From positions 62,001-126,000 of the forward strand of contig NZ_SRMB01000002.1 in NCBI RefSeq assembly GCF_004745645.1: 64,000 bases of DNA, given 5' to 3'. The DNA is from Hymenobacter metallicola. GTDB taxonomy: Bacteria; Bacteroidota; Bacteroidia; Cytophagales; Hymenobacteraceae. The translations under genes and the position numbers were made by a program. The notes beneath the pieces are model-generated. The model saw only the letters and a list, made by a program, of their open reading frames with translations, was not told where the DNA came from and searched no databases. Shown piece after piece: positions 48,280 through 57,665 of the stretch; position 1 is the stretch's first letter, and each line of letters opens with the position of its first letter.

Positions 48280-50931
48280 TTAGAGTACTACTACCCGGGT
48301 TGTTAAGGCAGCGTTGCTTGCTGTTTGCACGCGTAACAGATACATTCCCTTTGCCAACCCATTCGTCGATAACGTGCGCACGGTGCCTTCATCGGTAGTT
48401 TCACGAACGATGCGGCCCGTCATATCATAGAGCTGTACCCGTGCCGGACCGCTCTCGGTTACTAGTACTTGAAGCAGGTTGCCGGCCACAATTGGGTTGG
48501 GATACGCTTGTACTTCCCCAGAGCGCGTAAACTGGACGGCTTCGACCTGACTGTATACAACCTGGCCGTTGGCTAAGTCAAGCCGCACCCGGTATTCATT
48601 GCGCCCTGGTTCAGGAGTATCATCCACAAAGACTACTTGCCTGTCGGGTACCGGCGAAATCGTCTGGATTTCCTGGGGCCCTTGAGTTGAGAGTCTTTCC
48701 AGGGTAATGGCTTTCACCCCGTAGGTAGTACCGATTTCCAGATCAAGAAGAACCGTATCGGTTACGACGGTACGCGGCAGAAAACTCTTGACGTAGCAGG
48801 CCGTGCCTTGTTCCGTAAACTCAATCGTATTGCCCCGTTCGCCCAGTATCTTGCCAAACACGGGCGCTACGGCGTAGTAGTGAATCGGCATTTGCGCTTT
48901 GCTGAGCACCAAGGCCGTATCGGTGGTTACGAGGTAAGGCTCCAGATAATCCTGAGCGAGTTGGTACACCTGGTACTGCGTGGCGCCAGGCACTCGTCGC
49001 CACAAAAGCAGCGCTTCTTCCTCGCAGGCGTAGCCTACGGTCAGCATTTGCGGCTGGCTGATAGAGAAGGTATCGGAGAGAAACGTACCGTTTCCGGTTA
49101 GCATCCGCACCCGGGCCAGAGTAGTCGTATCAGGCAGGGCCCAGGCGTAGGCGGCTTGTTTCAGCGGTACATTAGCCTGAAGCAGGCGCCACTTGGTAGA
49201 GCCCAGTGGCTGATACTCCAACTGGCCCGTAACAGCGGGCCCCGACCATTGCCAGCGAAGAAGATTGGTAGCCCCCGGCCGGAGGTTGGTGGCTGCGCCG
49301 GGGCGCACCCATTCAAAGCCCCCACTATATTCATAGGCTAGGCTAAACGATTGGCTACCGGTTACGGCCGCACCCCGTACCCGTACCGCATATTCGCCGG
49401 CATCGGGGGCTGCTAGGCTAACTTGCTCTACGTTGTTGAGACGGTCGGCGCGGCGCTTGGGCAGCTGCTCCAGCGAGTCGGCGTGCGGGTAGGCGCTCAG
49501 CACCCAGGGCTTCCAGCTGCGGCCAGAAGCCAGATGCACCAGCTCCAGGTCCAAATCATTGACCAGAGCCTGGGCCGCCGTGGGCGAAGCTTCAATGTCG
49601 GTCCAGGCGAGGGTTACTTTCAACTCCTGCTGCCCGGCCGGCACCGTGAGCGAAAAGGACCGCAGCGTGTTTGCTGCGGCCGAGCCCTGGAAGAAATGCT
49701 GGTCGCGCACGGTTTGTACGGCTCCAGCGGCATCTACTTGCCCAAATCCGGTTTCAAAGTCGATACCGGGGCGGCCGGTGTCATCGGCACTGTTGAGCAG
49801 CACCGCCTTAACCAGCGCCGACGGCGGCAAGGCTCCGTTGTTCTGAAGCTGATACGCCTGCTGCACCAGCACGCTGCTTCCCGATACCAGAGCCGCCGAT
49901 TCGGAGGTACCGCCCGCTCCGAAAGCTACCAGCTCGGGCTTTATCCGACCATCATACGCCGGGCCGCGGGAACTGAGCGGGGCAACCTGGCCCAGCAAGT
50001 CGGTGGCGCCTACGCTCAGCGTATTTTTGGAGGTCTTGAACTGTCCGGTCAGGTTGGCCACGTTGGGAATACCGGCGTAGCGGCCTTGCGTATCGGTTTG
50101 GGTGCCGACGTTGCCCGACGAAAACACATGCAACAAGCTTGGGAATTGCTGGCACTGCTGGTCGTAAGCCTGGGATTCCAGCCCGTAGTAATTTTCAATA
50201 GCGGCTACGCCATACGAATGGTTCTGCACCGAAACGCCGGTTTGGGTCAGCATGGCCCCGTTGTCGGGCAGTAGGTTGTCGTAGCTGGCAGTAGCGAGCC
50301 GCACCTGCCAGGCGACTCCTTTGCCGGAGGGGGCCGAGTTGCCCGCTCCTCCGGCCAAGGTGGCAATGGCCGTGGCATGGGGCGAAGCTGCTTCTTTAAA
50401 CAGGTTGCTGGGTATTACTCGTCCCTTAAAGTCAATATCGGTTGGGTCGAAGGAGTCTTCTTTGATGGAAAGTGTCAGTCCTTGGCCGGCCAACTGAGGA
50501 AACCGGCTATGGACAGTAGTAATCCGGTTGACCGACAAGTCGGATTGGTTGAGTTGCCGCTCCTCGTAGGCCCGGCGGTTGGGGGCATCGACAAAGTTGA
50601 CGTAGGGCGAAGCGCTAAGCTGCTGTAATTGGGCCTCCGTCAGGTTTTCTACCTGCAGCACCGCCCCATCGGCCGTTGGCACCGTCTTAATAATGTTGGC
50701 TGGCATTGTCTGCCGGGCCCAGGCTAAAAAAGCCTCTTTTTGCCGGACGCTTACCCGCACAGTTTGGACACGTCCGGGAGCCGCCCGGCGCACCAGTGGG
50801 GCTATTTTTTGCGGCGCTGGCCGGTCTTGCTGGGCTACTGCTCCCAACGAGGAACCTAGTAGAGCAGCAGCAGTAATGACTATGGGAGAAATGAATAAGC
50901 GGGAAAACAACTCAGCAGGGTGGCGCATCAA
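48280..50931 (-). CDS. Subtilisin-like (S8) protease with T9SS sorting domain
   Basis: 883 residues. A signal peptide (about 1-34) and an I9-type prodomain (to about 125) precede the catalytic domain. The likely triad is Asp159 (LSIKEDSFD), His185 (SPHATAIATLAGG) and Ser343 (GGTSESAALVSG), with the oxyanion Asn274 (SSGN). The Asp motif lacks the usual DTG, but position fits. Beta domains follow (fibronectin-like, 560-790). The last ~75 residues (VQAYPNPIVAGN ... GLAKGMYLLRVQT ... TRVVVL) are a type-A Por/T9SS sorting domain, so it is exported across the outer membrane and anchored or released. It is transcribed alone. Confidence 0.88.
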   Translation of the reverse strand: MMRHPAELFSRLFISPIVITAAALLGSSLGAVAQQDRPAPQKIAPLVRRAAPGRVQTVRVSVRQKEAFLAWARQTMPANIIKTVPTADGAVLQVENLTEAQLQQLSASPYVNFVDAPNRRAYEERQLNQSDLSVNRITTVHSRFPQLAGQGLTLSIKEDSFDPTDIDFKGRVIPSNLFKEAASPHATAIATLAGGAGNSAPSGKGVAWQVRLATASYDNLLPDNGAMLTQTGVSVQNHSYGVAAIENYYGLESQAYDQQCQQFPSLLHVFSSGNVGTQTDTQGRYAGIPNVANLTGQFKTSKNTLSVGATDLLGQVAPLSSRGPAYDGRIKPELVAFGAGGTSESAALVSGSSVLVQQAYQLQNNGALPPSALVKAVLLNSADDTGRPGIDFETGFGQVDAAGAVQTVRDQHFFQGSAAANTLRSFSLTVPAGQQELKVTLAWTDIEASPTAAQALVNDLDLELVHLASGRSWKPWVLSAYPHADSLEQLPKRRADRLNNVEQVSLAAPDAGEYAVRVRGAAVTGSQSFSLAYEYSGGFEWVRPGAATNLRPGATNLLRWQWSGPAVTGQLEYQPLGSTKWRLLQANVPLKQAAYAWALPDTTTLARVRMLTGNGTFLSDTFSISQPQMLTVGYACEEEALLLWRRVPGATQYQVYQLAQDYLEPYLVTTDTALVLSKAQMPIHYYAVAPVFGKILGERGNTIEFTEQGTACYVKSFLPRTVVTDTVLLDLEIGTTYGVKAITLERLSTQGPQEIQTISPVPDRQVVFVDDTPEPGRNEYRVRLDLANGQVVYSQVEAVQFTRSGEVQAYPNPIVAGNLLQVLVTESGPARVQLYDMTGRIVRETTDEGTVRTLSTNGLAKGMYLLRVQTASNAALTTRVVVL

Positions 50932-51088
50932 GCAAGCTAAAGGAATCGAAAAGAAATGCCCGGCCTTACGCAGGTGGTCCTGATAAAGATAGAAAAATCA
51001 GCGGCAGCATTCCGACGGCAGCGGGATACTTCGCAATATTGGCGCTGCTATTTTAAAAACATTTCAAAGCCTGGGCGGAGCAGGACAA

Positions 51089-51117
51089 AAAAGAGCCTGC
51101 ACCAGGCAGGCTCTTTT
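51089..51117 (-). terminator. Intrinsic terminator of the zinc alcohol dehydrogenase gene
   Basis: AAAAGAGCCTGC pairs with GCAGGCTCTTTT around a 5-nt loop. The U-run on the minus strand corresponds to A-run 51085-51092. It lies 26 bp past the gene end. Confidence 0.88.
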
Positions 51118-51142
51118 GCGTTCTGCAACGCAGCGGTTCAGG

Positions 51143-52303
51143 CTAGGGCTTGAGCACAACCTTCACGCAGTTATCCTTCTTATTGCGGAAAATATCGTAG
51201 CCGTGAGCGGCCTCGGCCAAGGGCAGGCGGTGGGTGATGATGTCGTCGAGGACGACTTTGCCTTCCACCACGTATTGCAGCAGCTTGTCGATGTGCTTCT
51301 GGGCCGGAGCTTGGCCGCCACGCAGGGTAATACCCTTGTCGAAAAACTGATGGATGGGGAAGTTGTCGAAGGGGGAGCTATACACGCCGAGCACCGAAAC
51401 GATACCGCCACGGCGTACGGCGCTCATACACGCCAGCAATACCTTGTCGGAGCCTTTTTCGAGGTTGATAACGGCCTTGGCCCGGTCCAGCAAATCCCGG
51501 TCGGGCTCGAAGCCCACGCACTCCACGCAGACATCGGCGCCCCGGCCGCCACTCAGAGCCCTGATTTGTTCTATCGTCGACTTGGCATCTTCCCAGAGGA
51601 TGGTTTCCACGTTGGCCGAGGCTTTGGCTTTATCGAGGCGGTAAGGCAGCGTATCAACAACAACGACCCGGGCCGCTCCGCGCAGCCAAGCCGACTTAGC
51701 CGCCATAATACCGACCGGGCCGGCGCCGAAGATGGCTACCGTTTCTCCTCCCTTCACTTCACCCCAGTCGATGCCAGAGTAACCGGTAGGAAAGATGTCG
51801 GTCAGGAACAAGGCCTGCTCGTCGGTGAGGCTGTCGGGAATCACGCGGGGGCCAAAGTCGGCGTAGGGAACCCGCACAAATTCGGCCTGTCCGCCGTTGT
51901 AGCCCCCATAGATGTCGGTATACCCAAACAGGGCCCCGCCTTTCTCGCTCAGCAGCCCGCCTTCGGGGCCGTAATGGTCGGGGTTGGAGTTTTCGCAGTG
52001 GCCGGGCAGCTCGTGGTTGCAGAAGTAGCACGTACCGCAGGCAATGGGAAACGGCACCACTACCCGGTCGCCACGTTTGAGGTTAGTTACGCCCTTGCCC
52101 ACTTCTTCGACAATGCCCATAAACTCGTGCCCCAGCACCATGGGCCGGGGCTGCGGGATACTGCCGTTGTAGATATGCAGGTCGGAGCCGCAAATGGCGG
52201 TGCTGGTGACGCGAATAATAGCGTCGCGGGATTCCTGAATTTCCGGATCATCCACTGTATCGACGCGGACATCCTTCATGCCATGATATACTAAGGCTTT
52301 CAT
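51143..52303 (-). CDS. Zinc-dependent alcohol dehydrogenase (formaldehyde dehydrogenase-like MDR)
   Basis: 386 residues from ATG 52303; the frame upstream to 52354 has no family similarity. Catalytic zinc ligands Cys38 (AICGSDLH) and His59 (LGHE) are present. The structural zinc cysteines are in CGTCYFCNHELPGHCENS, and the NAD site is AIFGAGPVGIMAA. GYNGGQAEFVRVPYAD and the insert SNPDHYGPEGG resemble the glutathione-independent formaldehyde dehydrogenase branch of medium-chain dehydrogenases. Substrate is not certain. Monocistronic. Confidence 0.9.
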   Translation of the reverse strand: MKALVYHGMKDVRVDTVDDPEIQESRDAIIRVTSTAICGSDLHIYNGSIPQPRPMVLGHEFMGIVEEVGKGVTNLKRGDRVVVPFPIACGTCYFCNHELPGHCENSNPDHYGPEGGLLSEKGGALFGYTDIYGGYNGGQAEFVRVPYADFGPRVIPDSLTDEQALFLTDIFPTGYSGIDWGEVKGGETVAIFGAGPVGIMAAKSAWLRGAARVVVVDTLPYRLDKAKASANVETILWEDAKSTIEQIRALSGGRGADVCVECVGFEPDRDLLDRAKAVINLEKGSDKVLLACMSAVRRGGIVSVLGVYSSPFDNFPIHQFFDKGITLRGGQAPAQKHIDKLLQYVVEGKVVLDDIITHRLPLAEAAHGYDIFRNKKDNCVKVVLKP

Positions 52304-52486
52304 AGTGATAGGGTTTGGTTGGGAAAATGAGGCACGGCGTAGAGTGGCAAGCACCCTGACTTACGCTAACGCGCAGCTTTACAGTCGGGTTACCTCTAGT
52401 GGGCTTAGGGGTTCTACCGCTGAGCTTAAGCTCCGTTGCTTACGACTCTTGTAAGCGCTACTTCTACTGCCAGCTGCGGGGAAGGC

Positions 52487-52522
52487 ATAAAAAAACCCTT
52501 CCGGAGAAACTCCAGAAAGGTC
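52487..52522 (-). terminator. Probable terminator of the beta-propeller gene
   Basis: CCTTCCGGAG pairs imperfectly with CTCCAGAAAGG around AAA; the A-run 52488-52496 gives a U-run on the minus strand. It lies 34 bp past the gene end. Confidence 0.5.
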
Positions 52523-52555
52523 CTACCAGTGCGAGGCAGCATAAGTCAGCTCTGT

Positions 52556-53521
52556 TTAGAGCCGATACACGGCCACGCCGGCTGCTGTTATAACGTAAGC
52601 ATATTGTTCCCCCAGCAGTACTTGCTGGGCCGGGCTGGCCGTGACGGGCAGCGGCAAGCTACGCTCGGCCATCGTGTAGAGCTGAAAAAACCGCACCGTC
52701 TTGTCCGCCAGGTAATACAGTTCGTCGCCCCGGAAACCCAGAGTGGTAAGCCCGGTAAAAGGCAGCTTCTTGCGGTAGTTGCCCAGGTTGTCGAACACGA
52801 AGATGCCGCTGGTGCGGTCCACCAGGTAGAGGTTGTTCTGGTACTGGCGCAGAAAGCGGAAGTCGGGCCGGGAACGACCAATGAGAATATCCAGCGGGGT
52901 GGAAAGCGCCATGCGCTGGCCGGAGGGGTCGTACTGTCGCAGGGCCAGGTCACTTTCATCCAGCAGCCAAAGCCGGTCGTCGGGGGCCAGCGTGGCCGTG
53001 CGCACCATGCCGTCAAGCAGATCGGTAAGCCGTACTTGGGTCAGGGGCGCCATAAATCGGTCGAGCACCACAATTTCCTGCCGGTCGTCATAGAATAGGA
53101 GCACCTTGGTCGTATTCCAGGCTTCAAGCTGAGCGGTATGCCCCGGCTGGGGCGGCGAATATGTATTCAGCGCCTGTCCATCGGGCCCGTACTGATGAAT
53201 ATTATCCTGGTTGTCGGCCACGTACAGGTTGCCGCGCCGGTCCAAGGACGCCGGGCCGGGCTTGGGCAACGCTATGGTGTGCACCAGCGTCCAGCCATTG
53301 CCATCAACTACTGCGGTCGGCTGAGCCGCGGCATTAACGGCCGGTGTTGCGGCAGCCGGGAGCGGCTTGGCCGCCGGGGCCACCGAGGCGGCAGAAGGCA
53401 CCGTCGTTTGCGCCCAGCCCGAAACCACGCACTGCATAGCCACAACGACGGTGGCCACCCAGCGCTTGGCCCAGTGCCCTGCCCTATTGCTCAAAGTGTC
53501 GCAGTGCCAATTCATGCCCAT
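52556..53521 (-). CDS. Secreted NHL/beta-propeller protein
   Basis: 321 residues from ATG 53521 (a second ATG is at 53515). A signal-peptide-like segment (WVATVVVAMQCVVSGWAQ) and an Ala/Pro-rich linker precede about six repeated beta units such as LDRRGNLYVADNQDNIHQYGPDG, DDRLWLLDESDLALRQYDPSG and NNLYLVDRTSGIFVFDNLGN, the pattern of an NHL or SMP-type propeller. Its start overlaps the 3' end of the lpxH-like gene by 38 bp, so they are co-transcribed. No enzymatic residues are evident; role unknown. Confidence 0.8.
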   Translation of the reverse strand: MGMNWHCDTLSNRAGHWAKRWVATVVVAMQCVVSGWAQTTVPSAASVAPAAKPLPAAATPAVNAAAQPTAVVDGNGWTLVHTIALPKPGPASLDRRGNLYVADNQDNIHQYGPDGQALNTYSPPQPGHTAQLEAWNTTKVLLFYDDRQEIVVLDRFMAPLTQVRLTDLLDGMVRTATLAPDDRLWLLDESDLALRQYDPSGQRMALSTPLDILIGRSRPDFRFLRQYQNNLYLVDRTSGIFVFDNLGNYRKKLPFTGLTTLGFRGDELYYLADKTVRFFQLYTMAERSLPLPVTASPAQQVLLGEQYAYVITAAGVAVYRL

Positions 53522-54266
53522 CGTATACGGCGTAGGTGCAATAATTGACCCATTCGCCCAGGTTCACGTAGCGACTCTGGGGTGTTACGGGCACGTCGAG
53601 CGGTAAATGGCGGTGACCAAACACGTAGTAGTCGTGGTGGTACTGCTGCTCCAGCTCCCGACAATACACCATTAGCCATTCGTCGTCGCCGAAATACTTC
53701 TCATCGGCCGCTCCGTTTTGAATGCGGCTGTGCTGGCTCCACTTATTGGCCAGACCAATCCCAAAGTTGGGGTGCAGGCGGGCAAACAACCACTGGGCAA
53801 CTGGGCTGGCAAAAATGCGCTTCAGCACCTTATAAGTATAATCCTTCGGTCCGAGCCCGTCGCCGTGCCCGATATGGAATTCCTGAGTACCGATGCGTTG
53901 GCTAACGGGGTGGCGCAAAATCGGAATGTTGAGTTCCTGGGTGAAGTAGTCGAACATCCACATATCGTGGTTGCCGGTGAAAAAGGTCACCGGGATACCG
54001 GCGTCCGTCAGCTCGGCCAGCTTCCCTTGCAGCCGCACAAAGCCGCGAGGAATGGCGTGGCGATACTCAAACCAAAAGTCGAAAATATCCCCAACCAAGT
54101 AGATGGCTGCGGCATCCGCGGCAATCTGGTCGAGCCAGCGCACAATCTTTCGTTCCCGTTCGGCGGAGCGGGCGGCATCGGGGGCTCCCAGATGAAAATC
54201 GGAGGCAAAATATACGTTGCGGCCGGGCGGCAGGGCCAAATCAGGTAGTTGCTTCGGGCGCGTCAT
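53484..54266 (-). CDS. lpxH: UDP-2,3-diacylglucosamine diphosphatase-like phosphoesterase
   Basis: 260 residues from ATG 54266. It is a metallophosphoesterase with all five blocks: SDFHLG, GDIFDFW, GNHDMW, HIGHGD and FGHRHLPLD. These are the dimetal ligands of LpxH, which cleaves UDP-2,3-diacylglucosamine to lipid X in lipid A synthesis. The FDFWFEYRHAIPRGF stretch and length match the LpxH/YbbF-type form common in Bacteroidota. It overlaps the LUD gene by 26 bp and the propeller gene by 38 bp, so the three form an operon. Confidence 0.87.
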   Translation of the reverse strand: MTRPKQLPDLALPPGRNVYFASDFHLGAPDAARSAERERKIVRWLDQIAADAAAIYLVGDIFDFWFEYRHAIPRGFVRLQGKLAELTDAGIPVTFFTGNHDMWMFDYFTQELNIPILRHPVSQRIGTQEFHIGHGDGLGPKDYTYKVLKRIFASPVAQWLFARLHPNFGIGLANKWSQHSRIQNGAADEKYFGDDEWLMVYCRELEQQYHHDYYVFGHRHLPLDVPVTPQSRYVNLGEWVNYCTYAVYDGHELALRHFEQ

Positions 54267-54894
54267 CCAGTAAAAACAACACGATGCTGCGCGGGCCATG
54301 GGCTCCGAGCACCAGCGTCTTTTCAATATCAGCCGTGCGGCTGGGGCCCGTCGTGAGCGAAATCATCGAGGGTAATTTACTCCCATACTCTTCCTGTACC
54401 CGCTTTAAGGCGTCGCCGATATCGGGTACTATCTGGGAAGTGCGGGCCAGTACCAGGTGCTGATCGGGGTAGATACTCAGGCGGCGGCCGCTGGCACTGG
54501 CGCCGCTCACTAGCACACTCCCGGTTCGAGCTACCAAGGCTTCACAAGTGGTCAGCCCAGCATCTGCCTTCTGTAGCCAGTCCGACTCATCACCGATAAA
54601 CCCGATTCCGCCGGTGTGCAGCAGCTTTTTCAACTCGGGCTCCCATACGTACAAGTTATCGAGGGCCTTGTCCTTTTTATACGTGAAGAGCTGGTCGTAG
54701 AAATGATCTTCGGACACGCAGTAGTAGAACAGTCCTCCGGCCCGCACAAAACTTTCGGCGAATAGGACGGCCAAATCGTCGTGGGGCACCGGGTGCAAGG
54801 GCATGGTAAAATCGGGAGCGGCCGGCTGGGGAGCAGGCTGCTGCAACGATTCCCGAATACGGCGCAGGATGATGTCGCGGGAGGTTTCAGACAT
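54241..54894 (-). CDS. LUD-domain (LutC/YkgG-like) protein
   Basis: 217 residues from ATG 54894. The N-terminus begins with SETSRDIILRRIRESL, as in LutC. GIGFIGDESDWLQKADAGLTTCEALVARTGSVLV and LISLTTGPSRTADIEKTLVLGAHGPR are typical LUD blocks. LutC belongs to the lactate-utilisation LutABC complex; lutA and lutB are not nearby, so here it is a stand-alone family member, often found beside ftsH in this phylum. Function unproven. Confidence 0.85.
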   Translation of the reverse strand: MSETSRDIILRRIRESLQQPAPQPAAPDFTMPLHPVPHDDLAVLFAESFVRAGGLFYYCVSEDHFYDQLFTYKKDKALDNLYVWEPELKKLLHTGGIGFIGDESDWLQKADAGLTTCEALVARTGSVLVSGASASGRRLSIYPDQHLVLARTSQIVPDIGDALKRVQEEYGSKLPSMISLTTGPSRTADIEKTLVLGAHGPRSIVLFLLDDAPEATT

Positions 54895-54989
54895 AGAAAG
54901 CACCGGCTGGAAGAGGTGAAGAGGTTATCAAAGATAGAAAGACGGACCGAGAGGCAACAGCCCGCTTAGCTGAGCGAGAGGGTAACAGA

Positions 54990-55022
54990 AAAAAAGCCAG
55001 CCTGAGACAGGCTGGCTTTTTT
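54990..55022 (-). terminator. Intrinsic terminator of ftsH
   Basis: AAAAAAGCCAGCCT and AGGCTGGCTTTTTT form a perfect 14-bp stem with a 5-nt loop, 18 bp past the ftsH end. Confidence 0.9.
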
Positions 55023-55039
55023 CAAGGCATTAATAACTT

Positions 55040-57157
55040 TTAAACATCAAACGACACCGTACTGCCGCTTGGTACATCCGTGCTCGAACCAGTATCGCGG
55101 GGGCGGCTGTCAAGGCCCGGCAGGTCGTTTTCCGGCAGGTCATTGCTCAGGGGCACGGGGTGCTCCTGCTTCCGCTCGCTCAGGGTTTCGCTACGGTCGG
55201 TGCCGGCCATGTGCGCCTGATACGAAGTCTGATTGTCGTAGGGGCGCTTGCCCACTAGTCGCTCCAAATCTTCCTGTAGCAGCACTTCTTTTTCCAACAG
55301 CTCCTTGGCAATCACCTCCAACTCGTGGCGGCGTTCGGTCAGCAGCTCTTTGGTGCGGGTGTAGGCATTATCAATGATCGTGCGTACTTCCTCGTCAATC
55401 AGCTGGGAAGTCGACTCGGAATAGGGCTTCGAAAAACCGTATTCGTTCTGGCCTTTGGAGTCGTAGTACGAGATGTTGCCCAGCTTGGCGTTCATGCCGT
55501 ACATGGTCACGATGCTGTAGGCCATTTTCGTGATCCGCTCCAGGTCGGACAACGCACCGGTCGAGATTTTACCGAATACCAACTCTTCGGCAGCGCGACC
55601 ACCCAGGGCCATGCACATTTCGTCGGTCAGTTGCTCGGTGTTGTACAGGAACTGTTCCCGGGGCAGGTACTGAGCATAACCCAAGGCTGCTACCCCACGA
55701 GGCACAATGCTTACTTTCACCAGTGGGTCGGCGTGCTCTAGGAACCAGCCGGCAATAGCGTGGCCCGCTTCGTGGTAAGCAACAATCCGCTTTTCATTAG
55801 GCGAAATAATTTTATTCTTCTTCTCCAGACCACCAATCACCCGGTCGACGGCATCGGTGAAGTCCTGCATGGTTACCATCTTCTTGTCGCGACGGGCCGC
55901 AATCAGGGCGGCTTCGTTGCAGACGTTGGCAATTTCAGCACCGGCAAAACCCGGAGTTTGGGCAGCCAGCTTGCGGGCATCCACATCAGGGCCCAAGGTA
56001 AGGGGCTTGAGGTGCACGTCGAAAATCTGGGTGCGGCCGTTGATGTCGGGCTTGTCGATGCTGATCTGCCGGTCGAAGCGGCCGGGACGCAGCAGGGCCG
56101 AGTCCAGCGTATCGGGGCGGTTGGTAGCCGCCAGGATAATAACCCCGGAATCGGTACCGAAACCGTCCATTTCTACCAGCAGGGAGTTCAGGGTGTTTTC
56201 GCGCTCATCGTTGCCACCGGGCACGTTGCCCCGGCTGCGGCTACGACCAATGGCGTCAATTTCGTCGATGAAGATGATGCAGGGGGCCTTGGCTTTGGCT
56301 TGCTTAAACAAGTCCCGTACCCGGGCCGCGCCTACCCCGACAAACATTTCCACGAAGTCAGAGCCCGACAGGGAGAAGAACGGCACATCGGCTTCACCCG
56401 CCACAGCCTTAGCCATCAAGGTCTTACCCGTACCGGGAGGCCCAACGAGCAAGGCGCCTTTAGGAATCTTACCACCCAGAACGGTGAATTTCGAGGGGTT
56501 CTTCAGGAACTCCACAATTTCTTCTACCTCTTCCTTGGCTTCTTCCAGGCCGGCTACGTCCTTGAAAGTCACCTTCACTTTGTCGCCGCCTTCAAAAAGG
56601 GCAGCGCGGCTTTTGCCGATATTGAATATCTGACCACCCGGCCCGCCGGCGCCACTCATGCGGCGCATCAGGAACCAGAAGCCGACAAACAAAATCAGGA
56701 TAAAGCCCCAGCTGGTGAGCAAGTCGCCGTAGCCTTGGCGGGTATCAATATTAAGCCCTACCTGTTGCGTATCGGGCAGCGCAGCCTGCATCTTATCCAA
56801 GTCTTCCTTGAACGTCTTGCCGTCGACTACGCGGAAGCTGAACTGTGGACCGGATTCAGTCGAAAGCGGACCACGCTGACGTAGCTCCTGGGTGTATTTG
56901 GCATTACGAGCTGCCTCCGGCTTCAGGGCTACTTCTACCACCCGGTCATTCACCAGGGTTACGTCGCGCACGTCACCGGCCAGCAGCATTTGTTTAAACT
57001 TCTGCTGGTTAATTTCAATGGTGGAACTGCTGCGGTTGATGAAGAGCATCCCGAAGATGAACACCACCAGCCCAGCCAGCACCCACATTTGCATACTCGG
57101 CCGGGGAGCCGGCGAGGGTAGCATTGGTTTTTTCTTCTTAGGGGTTGTATCTGGCAT
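55040..57157 (-). CDS. ftsH: ATP-dependent zinc metalloprotease FtsH
   Basis: 705 residues. The N-terminal membrane helix ([18 protein letters not shown], 25-42) and a second near 150-165 enclose the periplasmic part. The AAA+ domain has Walker A GPPGTGKT (239-246), Walker B IIFIDE and the second region of homology [18 protein letters not shown]. The zinc site is HEAGH (462-466). The C-terminal ~60 residues are Asp/Pro/Ser-rich and disordered. FtsH removes misfolded membrane proteins and regulatory targets. It sits 80 bp after rsfS, probably in the same operon. Confidence 0.97.
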   Translation of the reverse strand: MPDTTPKKKKPMLPSPAPRPSMQMWVLAGLVVFIFGMLFINRSSSTIEINQQKFKQMLLAGDVRDVTLVNDRVVEVALKPEAARNAKYTQELRQRGPLSTESGPQFSFRVVDGKTFKEDLDKMQAALPDTQQVGLNIDTRQGYGDLLTSWGFILILFVGFWFLMRRMSGAGGPGGQIFNIGKSRAALFEGGDKVKVTFKDVAGLEEAKEEVEEIVEFLKNPSKFTVLGGKIPKGALLVGPPGTGKTLMAKAVAGEADVPFFSLSGSDFVEMFVGVGAARVRDLFKQAKAKAPCIIFIDEIDAIGRSRSRGNVPGGNDERENTLNSLLVEMDGFGTDSGVIILAATNRPDTLDSALLRPGRFDRQISIDKPDINGRTQIFDVHLKPLTLGPDVDARKLAAQTPGFAGAEIANVCNEAALIAARRDKKMVTMQDFTDAVDRVIGGLEKKNKIISPNEKRIVAYHEAGHAIAGWFLEHADPLVKVSIVPRGVAALGYAQYLPREQFLYNTEQLTDEMCMALGGRAAEELVFGKISTGALSDLERITKMAYSIVTMYGMNAKLGNISYYDSKGQNEYGFSKPYSESTSQLIDEEVRTIIDNAYTRTKELLTERRHELEVIAKELLEKEVLLQEDLERLVGKRPYDNQTSYQAHMAGTDRSETLSERKQEHPVPLSNDLPENDLPGLDSRPRDTGSSTDVPSGSTVSFDV

Positions 57158-57237
57158 GAAAAGGAATTCTAAACGAAGAACAAAGGCGGAACCGCCGCCC
57201 GCGCTAATTGTTAAGACGCACCAGAGCCGGTTTTACT

Positions 57238-57624
57238 TTAAACGGCCTCGGCTTCTTCGGTGATATATTTTATTTCGGCGTCGCCCCACAACTCTTCCAG
57301 TGCGTAGAACTGCCGACGGTCGCGCAGGAAGATGTGTACCACTACATCGACATAGTCGAGCAGTACCCACTCACGGTTCATGCGGCCTTCGGTTTGCCAG
57401 GGGTTCTGGCCGGTAAGCTTTTCAACTTCTTCTTCCACGGAACGCGCAATGGCGTCCAGTTGGGTATCGGAGGAAGCAGAGCAAATGATGAAATAATCCG
57501 CTACTGCGTTTTTAAGGTCCTTCAGATTGAGCACCACGATATCGGCCGCTTTTTTCTCCTGCATGCCGCGTACGACTACGTCTGCCAATCTGTCTGAATC
57601 CTGCCGAACCAGGGTACTTTTCAT
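57238..57624 (-). CDS. rsfS: Ribosomal silencing factor RsfS
   Basis: 128 residues of the RsfS/YbeB family, which binds uL14 and blocks 50S-30S joining when nutrients are low. DIVVLNLKDL, ADYFIICSASSDTQLDAIARSVEEE, WVLLDYVDVVVHIF and EELWGDAEI are conserved. It is divergent from birA with 41 bp between starts, so the two share a short control region. Confidence 0.95.
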   Translation of the reverse strand: MKSTLVRQDSDRLADVVVRGMQEKKAADIVVLNLKDLKNAVADYFIICSASSDTQLDAIARSVEEEVEKLTGQNPWQTEGRMNREWVLLDYVDVVVHIFLRDRRQFYALEELWGDAEIKYITEEAEAV

Positions 57625-57665
57625 AGGGTATTATTAGGTTTGAACGCACAAAGTAAGAAAATCAG

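Noticed and set aside
51116..52294. Open frame of 392 codons antisense to the alcohol dehydrogenase gene
   Set aside because: The minus-strand gene has all zinc and NAD motifs; the antisense frame has none.
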